From: Rossellomorea marisflavi
Lineage (GTDB): Bacteria; Bacillota; Bacilli; Bacillales; Bacillaceae_B
DNA length: 64,000 nt
NCBI RefSeq assembly: GCF_009806575.1
Contig: NZ_CP047095.1
Coordinates: 662,001-726,000, forward strand
Direction of reading: 5' to 3'
Below, piece by piece: positions 57,781 to 64,000 of this stretch. Both the position numbers and the translations under genes were made by a program. Under the pieces are notes generated by a model. It was not told the DNA's origin. It saw only the letters and a program-made list of their open reading frames with translations, and ran no database searches. How positions within the stretch are numbered: the stretch's first letter is position 1; each line of letters begins with the position of its first letter.

Positions 57781-58947
57781 ATGACGAGACAAGAGATGTA
57801 TACAGAACTTGAAGGAAACTTTGAAGAAACACGAAGCTGGAGGAGGCATCTCCACGAAAATCCGGAGCTATCCTTCCAGGAAACCGAAACCGCCCGCTTC
57901 ATCGAAGGGAAGCTGCGTGAGTTCGGCCTTGAGGTGAAGACCGGTATCGGCGGCAAAGGCATCACCGGTACCCTCCGCGGGGCGAAGCCGGGAAAGAGGA
58001 TCGCCTTCCGGGCCGACTTCGATGCCTTGCCGATCACGGATGGAAAAGACGCACCGTACAAATCCAAGAATCCCGGGGTGATGCACGCATGTGGCCATGA
58101 CGGGCATACGTCCGCCCTGTTGTCTGTTGCCAAGGTGCTGAGTCAATATGGACAAGACCTCAACGGCACACTCATCTTCCTCTTCCAGCCGGCAGAAGAA
58201 ACCCCGCCGGGCGGAGCCAAATTCATGATCGAAGAAGGCGTGCTTGAAGGAGTGGACCATGTATTCGGAGCCCATCTTGCATCGGATTTGCCACTCGGGT
58301 CTTTCGGCGTCGGAGAAGGCTTCCGCATGGCAGCCGTCGATAAGTTCGCCATCCACATCAATGGCCTCGGAGGTCACGGCGCAAGGCCGCACACGACGAT
58401 CGATCCACTCGTGATCGGCACGACCGTCGTCAACGCCCTCCAGCAGATCGTGAGCAGGAAGGTCGATCCCCTGAAATCCGCCGTCGTCACCATCGGCATC
58501 TTCAAAGCCGGCACCGCCTTCAACGTCATCCCCGACAACGTCACCATCGAAGGCACAGTGCGTACGTTTGAAGCAGAGGTGCGCGACCAGGTCCAAGAAG
58601 AGATCCATTCGATTGTCGCCGGCATCACATCCGGATTCAAGGCGACGCACAGCATCGACTATCTGCGTGGCTACCCGGCCCTCTATAACCATCCGGAGGA
58701 AACGGAAATTGCCCGTCGCCTCTTCGCTGACCTTGGACCTGTGGCCGAGTCCGAGCCGACCATGGGCGCTGAAGACTTCGCCTATTACCTTCAGGAAAAG
58801 CCCGGTACCTTCTTCCGAGTCGGATCCCGGACGGATGACCTGGCAACCCAGTACTCCCATCACCACCCGCGATTCGACATCGACGAACGCGCACTCGTTC
58901 ACACGGGCAAAGCCTTCATCAAACTGGCCGAGCACTACGTTTTTTAA
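57781..58947 (+). CDS. M20-family amidohydrolase under S-box control
   Basis: A 388-residue metal-dependent amidohydrolase of the M20D group. The metal-binding residues are in HACGHDGH (His 102, Cys 104, His 106, His 109 region) and FQPAEET (Glu pair near 138), with GGHGARPH in the lid domain. These enzymes remove acetyl or acyl groups from N-acylated amino acids. S-box control implies a role in Met/Cys or sulfur supply, as for YxeP/YtnL-like deacetylases of S-substituted cysteines. ATG 57781 follows AAGGAGGAAG; an open frame extends upstream into the terminator but is not used. Confidence 0.9.
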   Translation: MTRQEMYTELEGNFEETRSWRRHLHENPELSFQETETARFIEGKLREFGLEVKTGIGGKGITGTLRGAKPGKRIAFRADFDALPITDGKDAPYKSKNPGVMHACGHDGHTSALLSVAKVLSQYGQDLNGTLIFLFQPAEETPPGGAKFMIEEGVLEGVDHVFGAHLASDLPLGSFGVGEGFRMAAVDKFAIHINGLGGHGARPHTTIDPLVIGTTVVNALQQIVSRKVDPLKSAVVTIGIFKAGTAFNVIPDNVTIEGTVRTFEAEVRDQVQEEIHSIVAGITSGFKATHSIDYLRGYPALYNHPEETEIARRLFADLGPVAESEPTMGAEDFAYYLQEKPGTFFRVGSRTDDLATQYSHHHPRFDIDERALVHTGKAFIKLAEHYVF

Positions 58948-58974
58948 CTTAACAGAAGAATAGGAGATACATAG

Positions 58975-59391
58975 ATGACAACCTACAAAATCACGATGAT
59001 GGACGCCTACGCCATCGAATCCCTCCGCGAAAAAGGCATCACCAACGAGATACTGCTTGCGGCCGCAGCAAGTGGAGATACAACGCGACTGTTGGAAGCC
59101 GATCCAGGAGGGAACTTCGATGCTTTGCTTAAACTCGCCGAGGATCGGGACGCGCTGGAGAGCATCCTGAATGATGGCTACCAGATCAAATTCGTTACCT
59201 ACAACGGCCTTCGTAACCTTCTTCGCATGAAATTCCGCAAGCCGTTTACCGACTTGGACAACGGGATTGAAGGACTGCACCTCAGCGTGGAAGAGCTGAT
59301 CCAGTTGAAGAAGCTGCTCTCAAGCAACTGGGTGCTGAAGGCGGAAGAAGTGGATGATGGGTATGTGGCCAGCGTGACGTATATCGAATAA
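58975..59391 (+). CDS. Conserved-looking hypothetical protein
   Basis: A 138-residue soluble, mostly helical protein 27 nt after the amidohydrolase, with a plausible AGGAGATAC ribosome site. It has an N-terminal repeat-like helix pair (ESLREKGITNEILLAAAASG) and a C-terminal helical region ending in a short beta pair (WVLKAEEVDDGYVASVTYIE). It may be transcribed with the amidohydrolase and so share S-box control. No family recognised. Confidence 0.6.
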   Translation: MTTYKITMMDAYAIESLREKGITNEILLAAAASGDTTRLLEADPGGNFDALLKLAEDRDALESILNDGYQIKFVTYNGLRNLLRMKFRKPFTDLDNGIEGLHLSVEELIQLKKLLSSNWVLKAEEVDDGYVASVTYIE

Positions 59392-59398
59392 TTGCTTG

Positions 59399-59442
59399 GT
59401 GACGGTTCCGGTGCTTCATTTTTTTATGAAGTGGCCGGGGCT
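59399..59442. repeat. Partial GGTTCC hairpin repeat, copy 3
   Basis: GGTGACGGTTCCGGTGC followed by CTTCATTTTTTTATGAAG, a hairpin with the same left half as the units at 30044 and 31180 but lacking the right half. Confidence 0.5.
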
Positions 59443-59493
59443 GTTTTTGTTTGGAAGATGGGTGGCAGTTTGCGGTGCGTTGGATAGAGGTCG

Positions 59494-59670
59494 GGGCGCG
59501 GGAGTTGGTAATAAACGTCGAGAGTCGGGAGTAACGTTCCAGAGTTGAATGTAAAAAGCTAGAGTTGAAAATAAAAAAATCTGTCCAAAAAAAGTTGGAA
59601 GTAAAATCTCGAAAGTTGATAGTAAATTGCCCAAAGTTGATAGAAAAAGTTTGATAGTCGGTAGAAAATG
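59494..59670 (+). repeat. Degenerate tandem repeats of an AAAGTTGATAGTAAA-like unit
   Basis: About eight imperfect units, each 18-22 nt, for example GAGTTGAATGTAAA, AGAGTTGAAAATAAA, AAAGTTGGAAGTAAAATC, AAAGTTGATAGTAAATTG and AAAGTTGATAGAAAA. The units decay in GC content from left to right. No gene is present in this 415-nt gap. Confidence 0.65.
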
Positions 59671-59806
59671 ATGCCGGGATGATATAATTGGATATATAAG
59701 GAATTGGATTGTGAGGAAAGTACGCTAATTCATCTTGTTTTCCCAAAATGTGACTTCACAAGACTCATCCATAACCAAAACCACCTAACATGAAGGGATT
59801 TTGACC

Positions 59807-60619
59807 ATGAAACCACTACAAAACACCATCGCCGTCGTCACCGGTGCATCCCGCGGAGCAGGCAGGGGCATCGCCTACGAGCTCGGCGAAGCTGGGGCCA
59901 CTGTCTATGTAACGGGACGAAGCATCCACGGATCTACAACCGACAACCGACCGGAAACAATCGAAGAAACGGCCGCAGGGGTCACGGCACGCGGCGGGAA
60001 GGGGATCGCCGTTCGCTGTGATCATACCGACTCAACCGATGTCCGGCGTTTATTCGAAGGTATCAAAGACCAACACGGCCGCATCGATCTTCTCGTCAAC
60101 AGCGTGTTCGGCGGTTCGGAAAGCTCGCTTCCCCGTGCAGGAGGCAGGCGCTTCTGGGAGCGGCCGGAGGAACACTGGGATGCGATGATGAATGCGGGTG
60201 CCCATGCCTACGTCCTCACTGCCCGGGATGCCGTGCCCCTCATGATCCCGCAGCAAAAAGGACTGATCATCAACATCACCGCCCAGCTGAACGATACGAT
60301 CTCAGGCAACTTGTACTATGATCTTGCCATGAATGCCGTCAACCGGATGACCTTGGTGATGGCGAAGGAACTGAAGGAATACAATGTGTCGGCGGTGGCG
60401 CTGTGCCCCGGTTGGATGAGGACGGAAAGGGTCGTCGATTCGGGATTCGGACCTGAGGACGGGGCGACGGAAACCACCGCCTATGTTGGGCGCGCAGTTG
60501 TCGCATTGGCTATGGATGCCCATGTTGCATCTCTATCCGGAAGACCCATTGAGGTCGCTGAATTGGCATGTACATATGGATTTACCGATGTTGACGGAAC
60601 CCGCCCCTTTACCCATTGA
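59807..60619 (+). CDS. Short-chain dehydrogenase/reductase
   Basis: A 270-residue SDR. The cofactor loop is VTGASRGAGRGIA (13-25), and the N-terminal strand is followed by a TGRS motif suggesting NADP(H). The catalytic Tyr-x3-Lys is not standard: the expected YxxxK region reads YYDLAMNAVNRM, so Lys may be replaced by Asn or shifted. An unusually long loop (SSLPRAGGRRFWERPEEHW) precedes it. ATG 59807 follows GAAGGGATT. The substrate is unknown and catalysis may be atypical. Confidence 0.85.
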   Translation: MKPLQNTIAVVTGASRGAGRGIAYELGEAGATVYVTGRSIHGSTTDNRPETIEETAAGVTARGGKGIAVRCDHTDSTDVRRLFEGIKDQHGRIDLLVNSVFGGSESSLPRAGGRRFWERPEEHWDAMMNAGAHAYVLTARDAVPLMIPQQKGLIINITAQLNDTISGNLYYDLAMNAVNRMTLVMAKELKEYNVSAVALCPGWMRTERVVDSGFGPEDGATETTAYVGRAVVALAMDAHVASLSGRPIEVAELACTYGFTDVDGTRPFTH

Positions 60620-60712
60620 AATAACCGATGATTCTGAAAATCATCTTGTTGTTTTTGTTAAATGATGGAATAATAGTCAAGTAGATAATGGATTCCATTA
60701 AGGGGGGAACCA

Positions 60713-60904
60713 ATGATTGTCTTCCTCTATATCGGTATGTGCCTGACACCGATCCTCAGCATCATATTCTGTTTGAATCTCGTCACGATCATGAAAAAGA
60801 TCAAGAGGGATGAGAAAACAGCCATCAACACGTTCTGGTTGACACTTTCTTTCACTTTGATCGCATGGACACTCGTGATGATCACATTTCTTGGCTTGGA
60901 ATGA
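60713..60904 (+). CDS. Small two-helix membrane protein
   Basis: A 63-residue protein with two hydrophobic helices (about 2-24 and 42-61) joined by a basic loop (MKKIKRDEKT). A very strong ribosome site (AAGGGGGGAACC) precedes ATG 60713. It ends 25 nt before the acetyltransferase start and may be co-transcribed. Family not recognised. Confidence 0.65.
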   Translation: MIVFLYIGMCLTPILSIIFCLNLVTIMKKIKRDEKTAINTFWLTLSFTLIAWTLVMITFLGLE

Positions 60905-60929
60905 CGATAATCAAAAAGGAGGAAAACCC

Positions 60930-61508
60930 ATGACCACGATCCAATCCATCTACAGCAACCCGCCCATCTTCGAAACGGAGCGACTGCTCCTCAGGAAGAT
61001 CGCAGCGACCGATCTTGACGATATGTTCCGGTATGCATCTGACCCCGAGGTGACGAAGTACGTGCTGTGGGATACCCATCAAACCCTTGAGGATACGCGA
61101 CAGTTTCTTGATTATGCGCTGGAGGCCTACCGGAATGAGGAAGTGTCCCCGTGGGGGATCGAGTGCAAAGAGAATGGGAAATTCATCGGGACGATTGATT
61201 TTGTGTCATGGAGCGAGCGACATCGGACAGCAGAGATCGGCTATACCATCGGCCGCCCCTATTGGGGGAAAGGGTATATGACGGAAGCGGCCCGTGAACT
61301 ACTGAAGTTCGGATTCGAGCATATGGACCTCCTCCGCATCCAGGCTAGGTGTTTCCCGGAAAACATCGGGTCGGAGCGGGTGATGCAGAAGCTCGGGATG
61401 ACGTATGAAGGGACGCTGCGGCAGGCGATGAATCTGAGGGGGACGCAGATGGATCTGAAGCAGTATTCGATTTTGAGGGAAGAGTTCTTCTCAAACGAAG
61501 GACATTAA
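60930..61508 (+). CDS. RimJ/RimL-type GNAT acetyltransferase
   Basis: A 192-residue GNAT of the RimJ-like group: ETERLLLRKI at the N-terminus, GYTIGRPYWGKGYMTEA (acetyl-CoA site, about 96-112) and ENIGSERVMQKLGM near the end. Ribosome site AAAAAGGAGG. Members acetylate protein N-termini, antibiotics or small amines; no specific substrate is inferred. Confidence 0.88.
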   Translation: MTTIQSIYSNPPIFETERLLLRKIAATDLDDMFRYASDPEVTKYVLWDTHQTLEDTRQFLDYALEAYRNEEVSPWGIECKENGKFIGTIDFVSWSERHRTAEIGYTIGRPYWGKGYMTEAARELLKFGFEHMDLLRIQARCFPENIGSERVMQKLGMTYEGTLRQAMNLRGTQMDLKQYSILREEFFSNEGH

Positions 61509-61540
61509 ACAACTACCAACGAATAAAGGAGCAATACACC

Positions 61541-61945
61541 ATGACAACCGAACAACAACTATACGAAGCAGCCATCGACCTCATCAACACCCGCTACCCC
61601 ACCGGATGGGGCGGGGCAGCGGCGATGATGACGAAGGGCGGGCGCTTGTTGACGAGCGTGGCTCCTGAGGTGATCAATGCGTCGACGGAGCTTTGCATGG
61701 AGACGGGCGCAATCCTAGAAGCGCATAAGTTTGCCGATGAGGTGACGCATACGATCTGTGTGGCCCGTGAGGATGAGCATGCACCGTATCAGATCCTGAC
61801 TCCATGCGGGGTATGCCAGGAGCGTTTGTTTTACTGGGGACCCCAGGTGAAGGCCGGGATCTATACGGCAGACGGGCATGTAGAGTTCAAGCGACTGGAT
61901 GAGATCCAGCCGTATCATTGGTATCAGGCGTATCGCGGGGAGTGA
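61541..61945 (+). CDS. Cytidine deaminase-like enzyme
   Basis: A 134-residue zinc deaminase. The zinc ligands and proton shuttle are in LCMETGAI (Cys and Glu; CME instead of the usual C/HAE) and TPCGVCQERL (two Cys). The size and arrangement fit the cytidine/blasticidin-S deaminase group. RBS AAAGGAG. The Ala-to-Met change next to the catalytic Glu may alter substrate preference. Confidence 0.78.
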   Translation: MTTEQQLYEAAIDLINTRYPTGWGGAAAMMTKGGRLLTSVAPEVINASTELCMETGAILEAHKFADEVTHTICVAREDEHAPYQILTPCGVCQERLFYWGPQVKAGIYTADGHVEFKRLDEIQPYHWYQAYRGE

Positions 61946-62887
61946 TCAACTCCCCCAGCGAAGGGCGACGGCCCCCCATCCGAGTCCGGCTCCGTAGCCG
62001 ACGAGGATGACGAGGTCGCCGTCTTTTATTTTGCCTTCGGTGACTTCCTTGTGAAGTCCTATGGGAATCGTGGGTGCGGATGAATTGCCGTAGTAGCGGA
62101 TCGTGTGAGTGTGGACTTGTTCCATCGGGTAGCCGAGGGACGCGATGCTCGTTTCGATGATGCGGAGATTGGACTGGTGCGGGATGATGAAGTGGACGTC
62201 GTCTAAGGTGTGGCCAGTCTGGGCAAGGATTTCGTTCACGGCTTCCGGGAACTTCTCGACGGCGAAATCGAAGACGGCCCGGCCGTTCATCTTGATATGT
62301 TTGTTCTCGTCTAAGTGGAGGTGGTGACCGCCGCTTCCGTCCATCTGCATGGTGATGCCGAGGATCCCTCTGCCTTCCGGGACTTCTCCTACGATGACGG
62401 CGGCAGCGCCGTCCCCGAAGATAAGGGAGGTTTTATAGTCATCGGGATTGAGGAGGGAGGAGCACTTGTCCACGGCGACGACGAGTGATTTCTTATACAT
62501 GCCGGTCTTCACGAACTGAACGGCGGTGGCGAGCCCTGTGATGAAGCTTGAACATCCCGAGTGAAGGTCGAGTCCGGCGCATTTCCTGGCACCGATCCGG
62601 TCCTGGACGAGGGCGGCGGTGATATGGGTGTCGTGGGTATTCGTGGCGATGATGACAAGGTCGATCTCTTCTGCATTGACGCCGGCGTTCTCAATGGCCC
62701 GTTTCCCGGCCCGCTCGCACAGCTCTGTGAGCGTTTCTTCCTTGCTGAGGTAGCGGCGCTCGATGATGCCGGTCTTTCGTTCGATGTCGGCCGCATTCAT
62801 GCCAAAGCGGGCACCGAGTTCTTCATTATTCACCACGCGGTCGGGAATATCGACACCGATCCCTAGGATTCCCGTGTTGACCATCAT
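61946..62887 (-). CDS. KAS III-like (FabH-family) 3-oxoacyl-ACP synthase
   Basis: A 313-residue thiolase-fold condensing enzyme. The triad is Cys in LDLHSGCSSFITG (about 113), His in FIIPHQSNLRI (about 244) and Asn in RYYGNSSAPT. It differs clearly from the FapR-linked fabH at 47193. It has no fatty-acid neighbours and no FapR box, so it may serve a special primer or secondary metabolite. The start is uncertain: ATG 62887 (behind GGGGAA) is chosen, ATG 62905 is possible. Its stop directly abuts the deaminase stop. Confidence 0.85.
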   Translation of the reverse strand: MMVNTGILGIGVDIPDRVVNNEELGARFGMNAADIERKTGIIERRYLSKEETLTELCERAGKRAIENAGVNAEEIDLVIIATNTHDTHITAALVQDRIGARKCAGLDLHSGCSSFITGLATAVQFVKTGMYKKSLVVAVDKCSSLLNPDDYKTSLIFGDGAAAVIVGEVPEGRGILGITMQMDGSGGHHLHLDENKHIKMNGRAVFDFAVEKFPEAVNEILAQTGHTLDDVHFIIPHQSNLRIIETSIASLGYPMEQVHTHTIRYYGNSSAPTIPIGLHKEVTEGKIKDGDLVILVGYGAGLGWGAVALRWGS

Positions 62888-63011
62888 ACACATTCCCCAT
62901 TTCATGAGTTTTTCCTACATATTCATCCTAGCATAATTTAAGGGATAAAAAGGAATTTAAAAGAATAATATGGAATTAGTATAAGTAGAAAGAATGAAAG
63001 GGGGGCGTGCT

Positions 63012-63509
63012 ATGACATATGTCACATGGGGCGGTGCGCGGATCAAGCTGTCATGGACAGAATCGGATGCCTTGCCGGATCCCGAACGCATTACAAGCGC
63101 CCACGGGTTCTGCTTTTACGAAGGGAAGCTGCTTCTCGTTAATCTCCATTCAAGAGGGTGGGATATTCCCGGAGGGCATTTGGAAGCGGGGGAGACGCCG
63201 GAAGAATGCTTCAGGCGTGAAGCCATGGAAGAAGGATATGTGGAAGGCGACTGCACGATGCTCGGTCACATCACGGTGGATCATAGTGAGAACGACTCAT
63301 GGACCGAAGACGGACCGTATCCAAAGATCGGCTATCAGGTGTATTTCGTCATGGATGTCACGAACATCCATCCGTTTGAAGGGGAGCATGAGTCAGGTGC
63401 GCGCCTTTTCATGGAACCTGCGAAGGCACCGGATCATTATAAAGGGTGGATGCCGTTGCATCAGGATATATTGGATCTTGCATGGAGAAAAATAGAGAAA
63501 GGGAGATGA
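63012..63509 (+). CDS. NUDIX hydrolase
   Basis: A 165-residue NUDIX protein. The Nudix box reads GGHLEAGETPEECFRREAME plus EGYV (about 59-82), with all the conserved Gly, Glu and Arg. It cleaves nucleoside diphosphates linked to another group; substrate unknown. ATG 63012 follows AAAGGGGGGCG. The next gene starts 2 nt later. Confidence 0.9.
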   Translation: MTYVTWGGARIKLSWTESDALPDPERITSAHGFCFYEGKLLLVNLHSRGWDIPGGHLEAGETPEECFRREAMEEGYVEGDCTMLGHITVDHSENDSWTEDGPYPKIGYQVYFVMDVTNIHPFEGEHESGARLFMEPAKAPDHYKGWMPLHQDILDLAWRKIEKGR

Positions 63510-63511
63510 AA

Positions 63512-63817
63512 ATGGAGAAAGATGTTCGGGTAGAACTTGAGGAAAAGGTACTCCAAGACGAAAACGAGGGGGCAATGATCCGCTTAAAGCCGTATCGCTT
63601 TTCCATCTGGAGCGCTCTGATTGGAATTTTCCTCTTGATCATCAGCATAAACGGAGTTGAAATAGCGAATTCCCTGTTCACCTCACCATTACCGGGAGCG
63701 GGCTTCCTGTTGACCAATACATACATCCCATCGGTCCTTGGCTTAGCTTGTATCCTGCTTGCCATATCGACCTGCACCGTCCAGTATGCCCATCAGCTGA
63801 AAAAAGGAGATAACTAG
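63512..63817 (+). CDS. Two-helix membrane protein, paralogue 1
   Basis: A 101-residue protein with an acidic N-terminal tail (EKDVRVELEEKVLQDENEG), the segment IRLKPYRFSIWSALIG leading into helix 1, and a second helix (about 70-90). ATG 63512 has GGGAG 6 nt upstream. The adjacent downstream gene encodes a paralogue. Function unknown. Confidence 0.65.
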   Translation: MEKDVRVELEEKVLQDENEGAMIRLKPYRFSIWSALIGIFLLIISINGVEIANSLFTSPLPGAGFLLTNTYIPSVLGLACILLAISTCTVQYAHQLKKGDN

Positions 63818-64000
63818 ATGAGTGGAAAGAAAGACGGCACCACTTATCCACCAGGGGAAAAGATCTTGTCAGAGAAGGTCAACGACGGTGCTTCACGGTT
63901 CATGAAAACAATCAAGCCGTATCCCCTGTCAATCTGGTCGGGGTTCGCCGGTGTCGCACTCATGACAGCCGGTATGTACAACGTTGAGATTGCGAGCTTC
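63818..64000 (+). CDS. Two-helix membrane protein, paralogue 2, partial
   Basis: 61 codons of a gene cut by the window end, with AAAAAGGAG 10 nt before ATG. The segment IKPYPLSIWSGFAGVALM and the following NVEIASF match the preceding gene's IRLKPYRFSIWSALIG and GVEIANS, so this is a tandem duplicate. The N-terminus is basic rather than acidic. Confidence 0.7.
   Translation, partial: MSGKKDGTTYPPGEKILSEKVNDGASRFMKTIKPYPLSIWSGFAGVALMTAGMYNVEIASF

Noticed and set aside
57868..59280. A 470-codon minus-strand frame opposite the amidohydrolase
   Set aside because: Long only because of GC-biased third positions in the real gene; it is not preceded by a ribosome site and would be antisense to an S-box-controlled gene with full M20 motifs.
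59494..59670. The AAAGTTG repeats as a CRISPR or attachment site
   Set aside because: Units are degenerate with no constant repeat or spacer length, and no integrase or cas gene is nearby.

Overview
The window looks like a chromosome segment of a moderately GC-rich (by eye just under 50%) Bacillaceae species, perhaps a Rossellomorea-type marine/soil Bacillus. Support: AGGAGG-type ribosome sites with ATG/GTG/TTG starts, B. subtilis-like genes (zosA, yfkE-, yfkD- and yfkAB-like genes, pdaA, yrkEFHI, menA, fabHB), T-box and S-box leaders, PerR and FapR boxes, and GC-rich palindromic repeats I recall from Bacillaceae genomes. The genus is inference.

Layout. 1-5.2 kb: the end of a sulfate-binding lipoprotein gene with an attenuator-like leader, a lipoprotein, a PerR-box-preceded ZosA metal ATPase and an MFS transporter. 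5.2-18.4 kb: the main find, a RiPP cluster of thiopeptide/azol(in)e type. It has three tandem, nearly identical Ser/Cys-rich precursors, a hairpin that probably attenuates read-through, then a tightly coupled run: LanB-type glutamyl-transfer dehydratase, two SpaB_C/thiopeptide-type enzymes (the first broken by a 1-nt frameshift in a G-run), an RRE/E1-like partner, a YcaO cyclodehydratase ending in PxPxP, a divergent nitroreductase-fold protein, a SagB-type dehydrogenase, a ThiF-like partner and an ABC exporter. 18.4-19.65 kb: gene-free, four copies of a palindromic repeat. 19.65-31.2 kb: housekeeping (Ca2+/H+ antiporter, YfkD, YfkAB, acetyltransferases, fumarase, PdaA, methyltransferase). 31.2-34.2 kb: a sulfurtransferase/persulfide operon (yrkE-rhodanese-yrkF-yrkH-yrkI) with CsoR/CstR-like operators. 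34.4-36 kb: a Leu-type T-box ahead of a HIT protein and a PP2C-like phosphatase. 36-42.5 kb: small membrane proteins, an AgrC/AgrA-like two-component system, an AT-rich lipoprotein, a decayed LytTR gene remnant, and a BcrA-type ABC transporter. 42.5-52.1 kb: HAD, APH, MepB, amino-acid permease, a FapR-controlled fabH/fabZ-like pair, MenA, HIT, GNAT and a zinc-ribbon/isochorismatase fusion. 52.2-54.7 kb: an Lrp regulator, a 48-aa membrane peptide and four tandem paralogous membrane proteins. 54.7-64 kb: alcohol dehydrogenase, an S-box-controlled M20 amidohydrolase, SDR, GNAT, cytidine deaminase, an orphan KAS III, NUDIX and a paralogous membrane pair cut by the window end.

How the cluster should work (inference from family knowledge): RRE/ThiF partners deliver the leader to the YcaO, which cyclises Cys (and perhaps Ser/Thr); the SagB enzyme oxidises azolines to azoles; the LanB enzyme glutamylates remaining Ser/Thr; one SpaB_C enzyme eliminates glutamate; the other may catalyse pyridine-forming cycloaddition; the ABC pair exports the product or confers immunity. 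I see no regulator, leader peptidase or ribosomal-protein immunity gene inside it. I ran no searches; all family names are from motif recognition.
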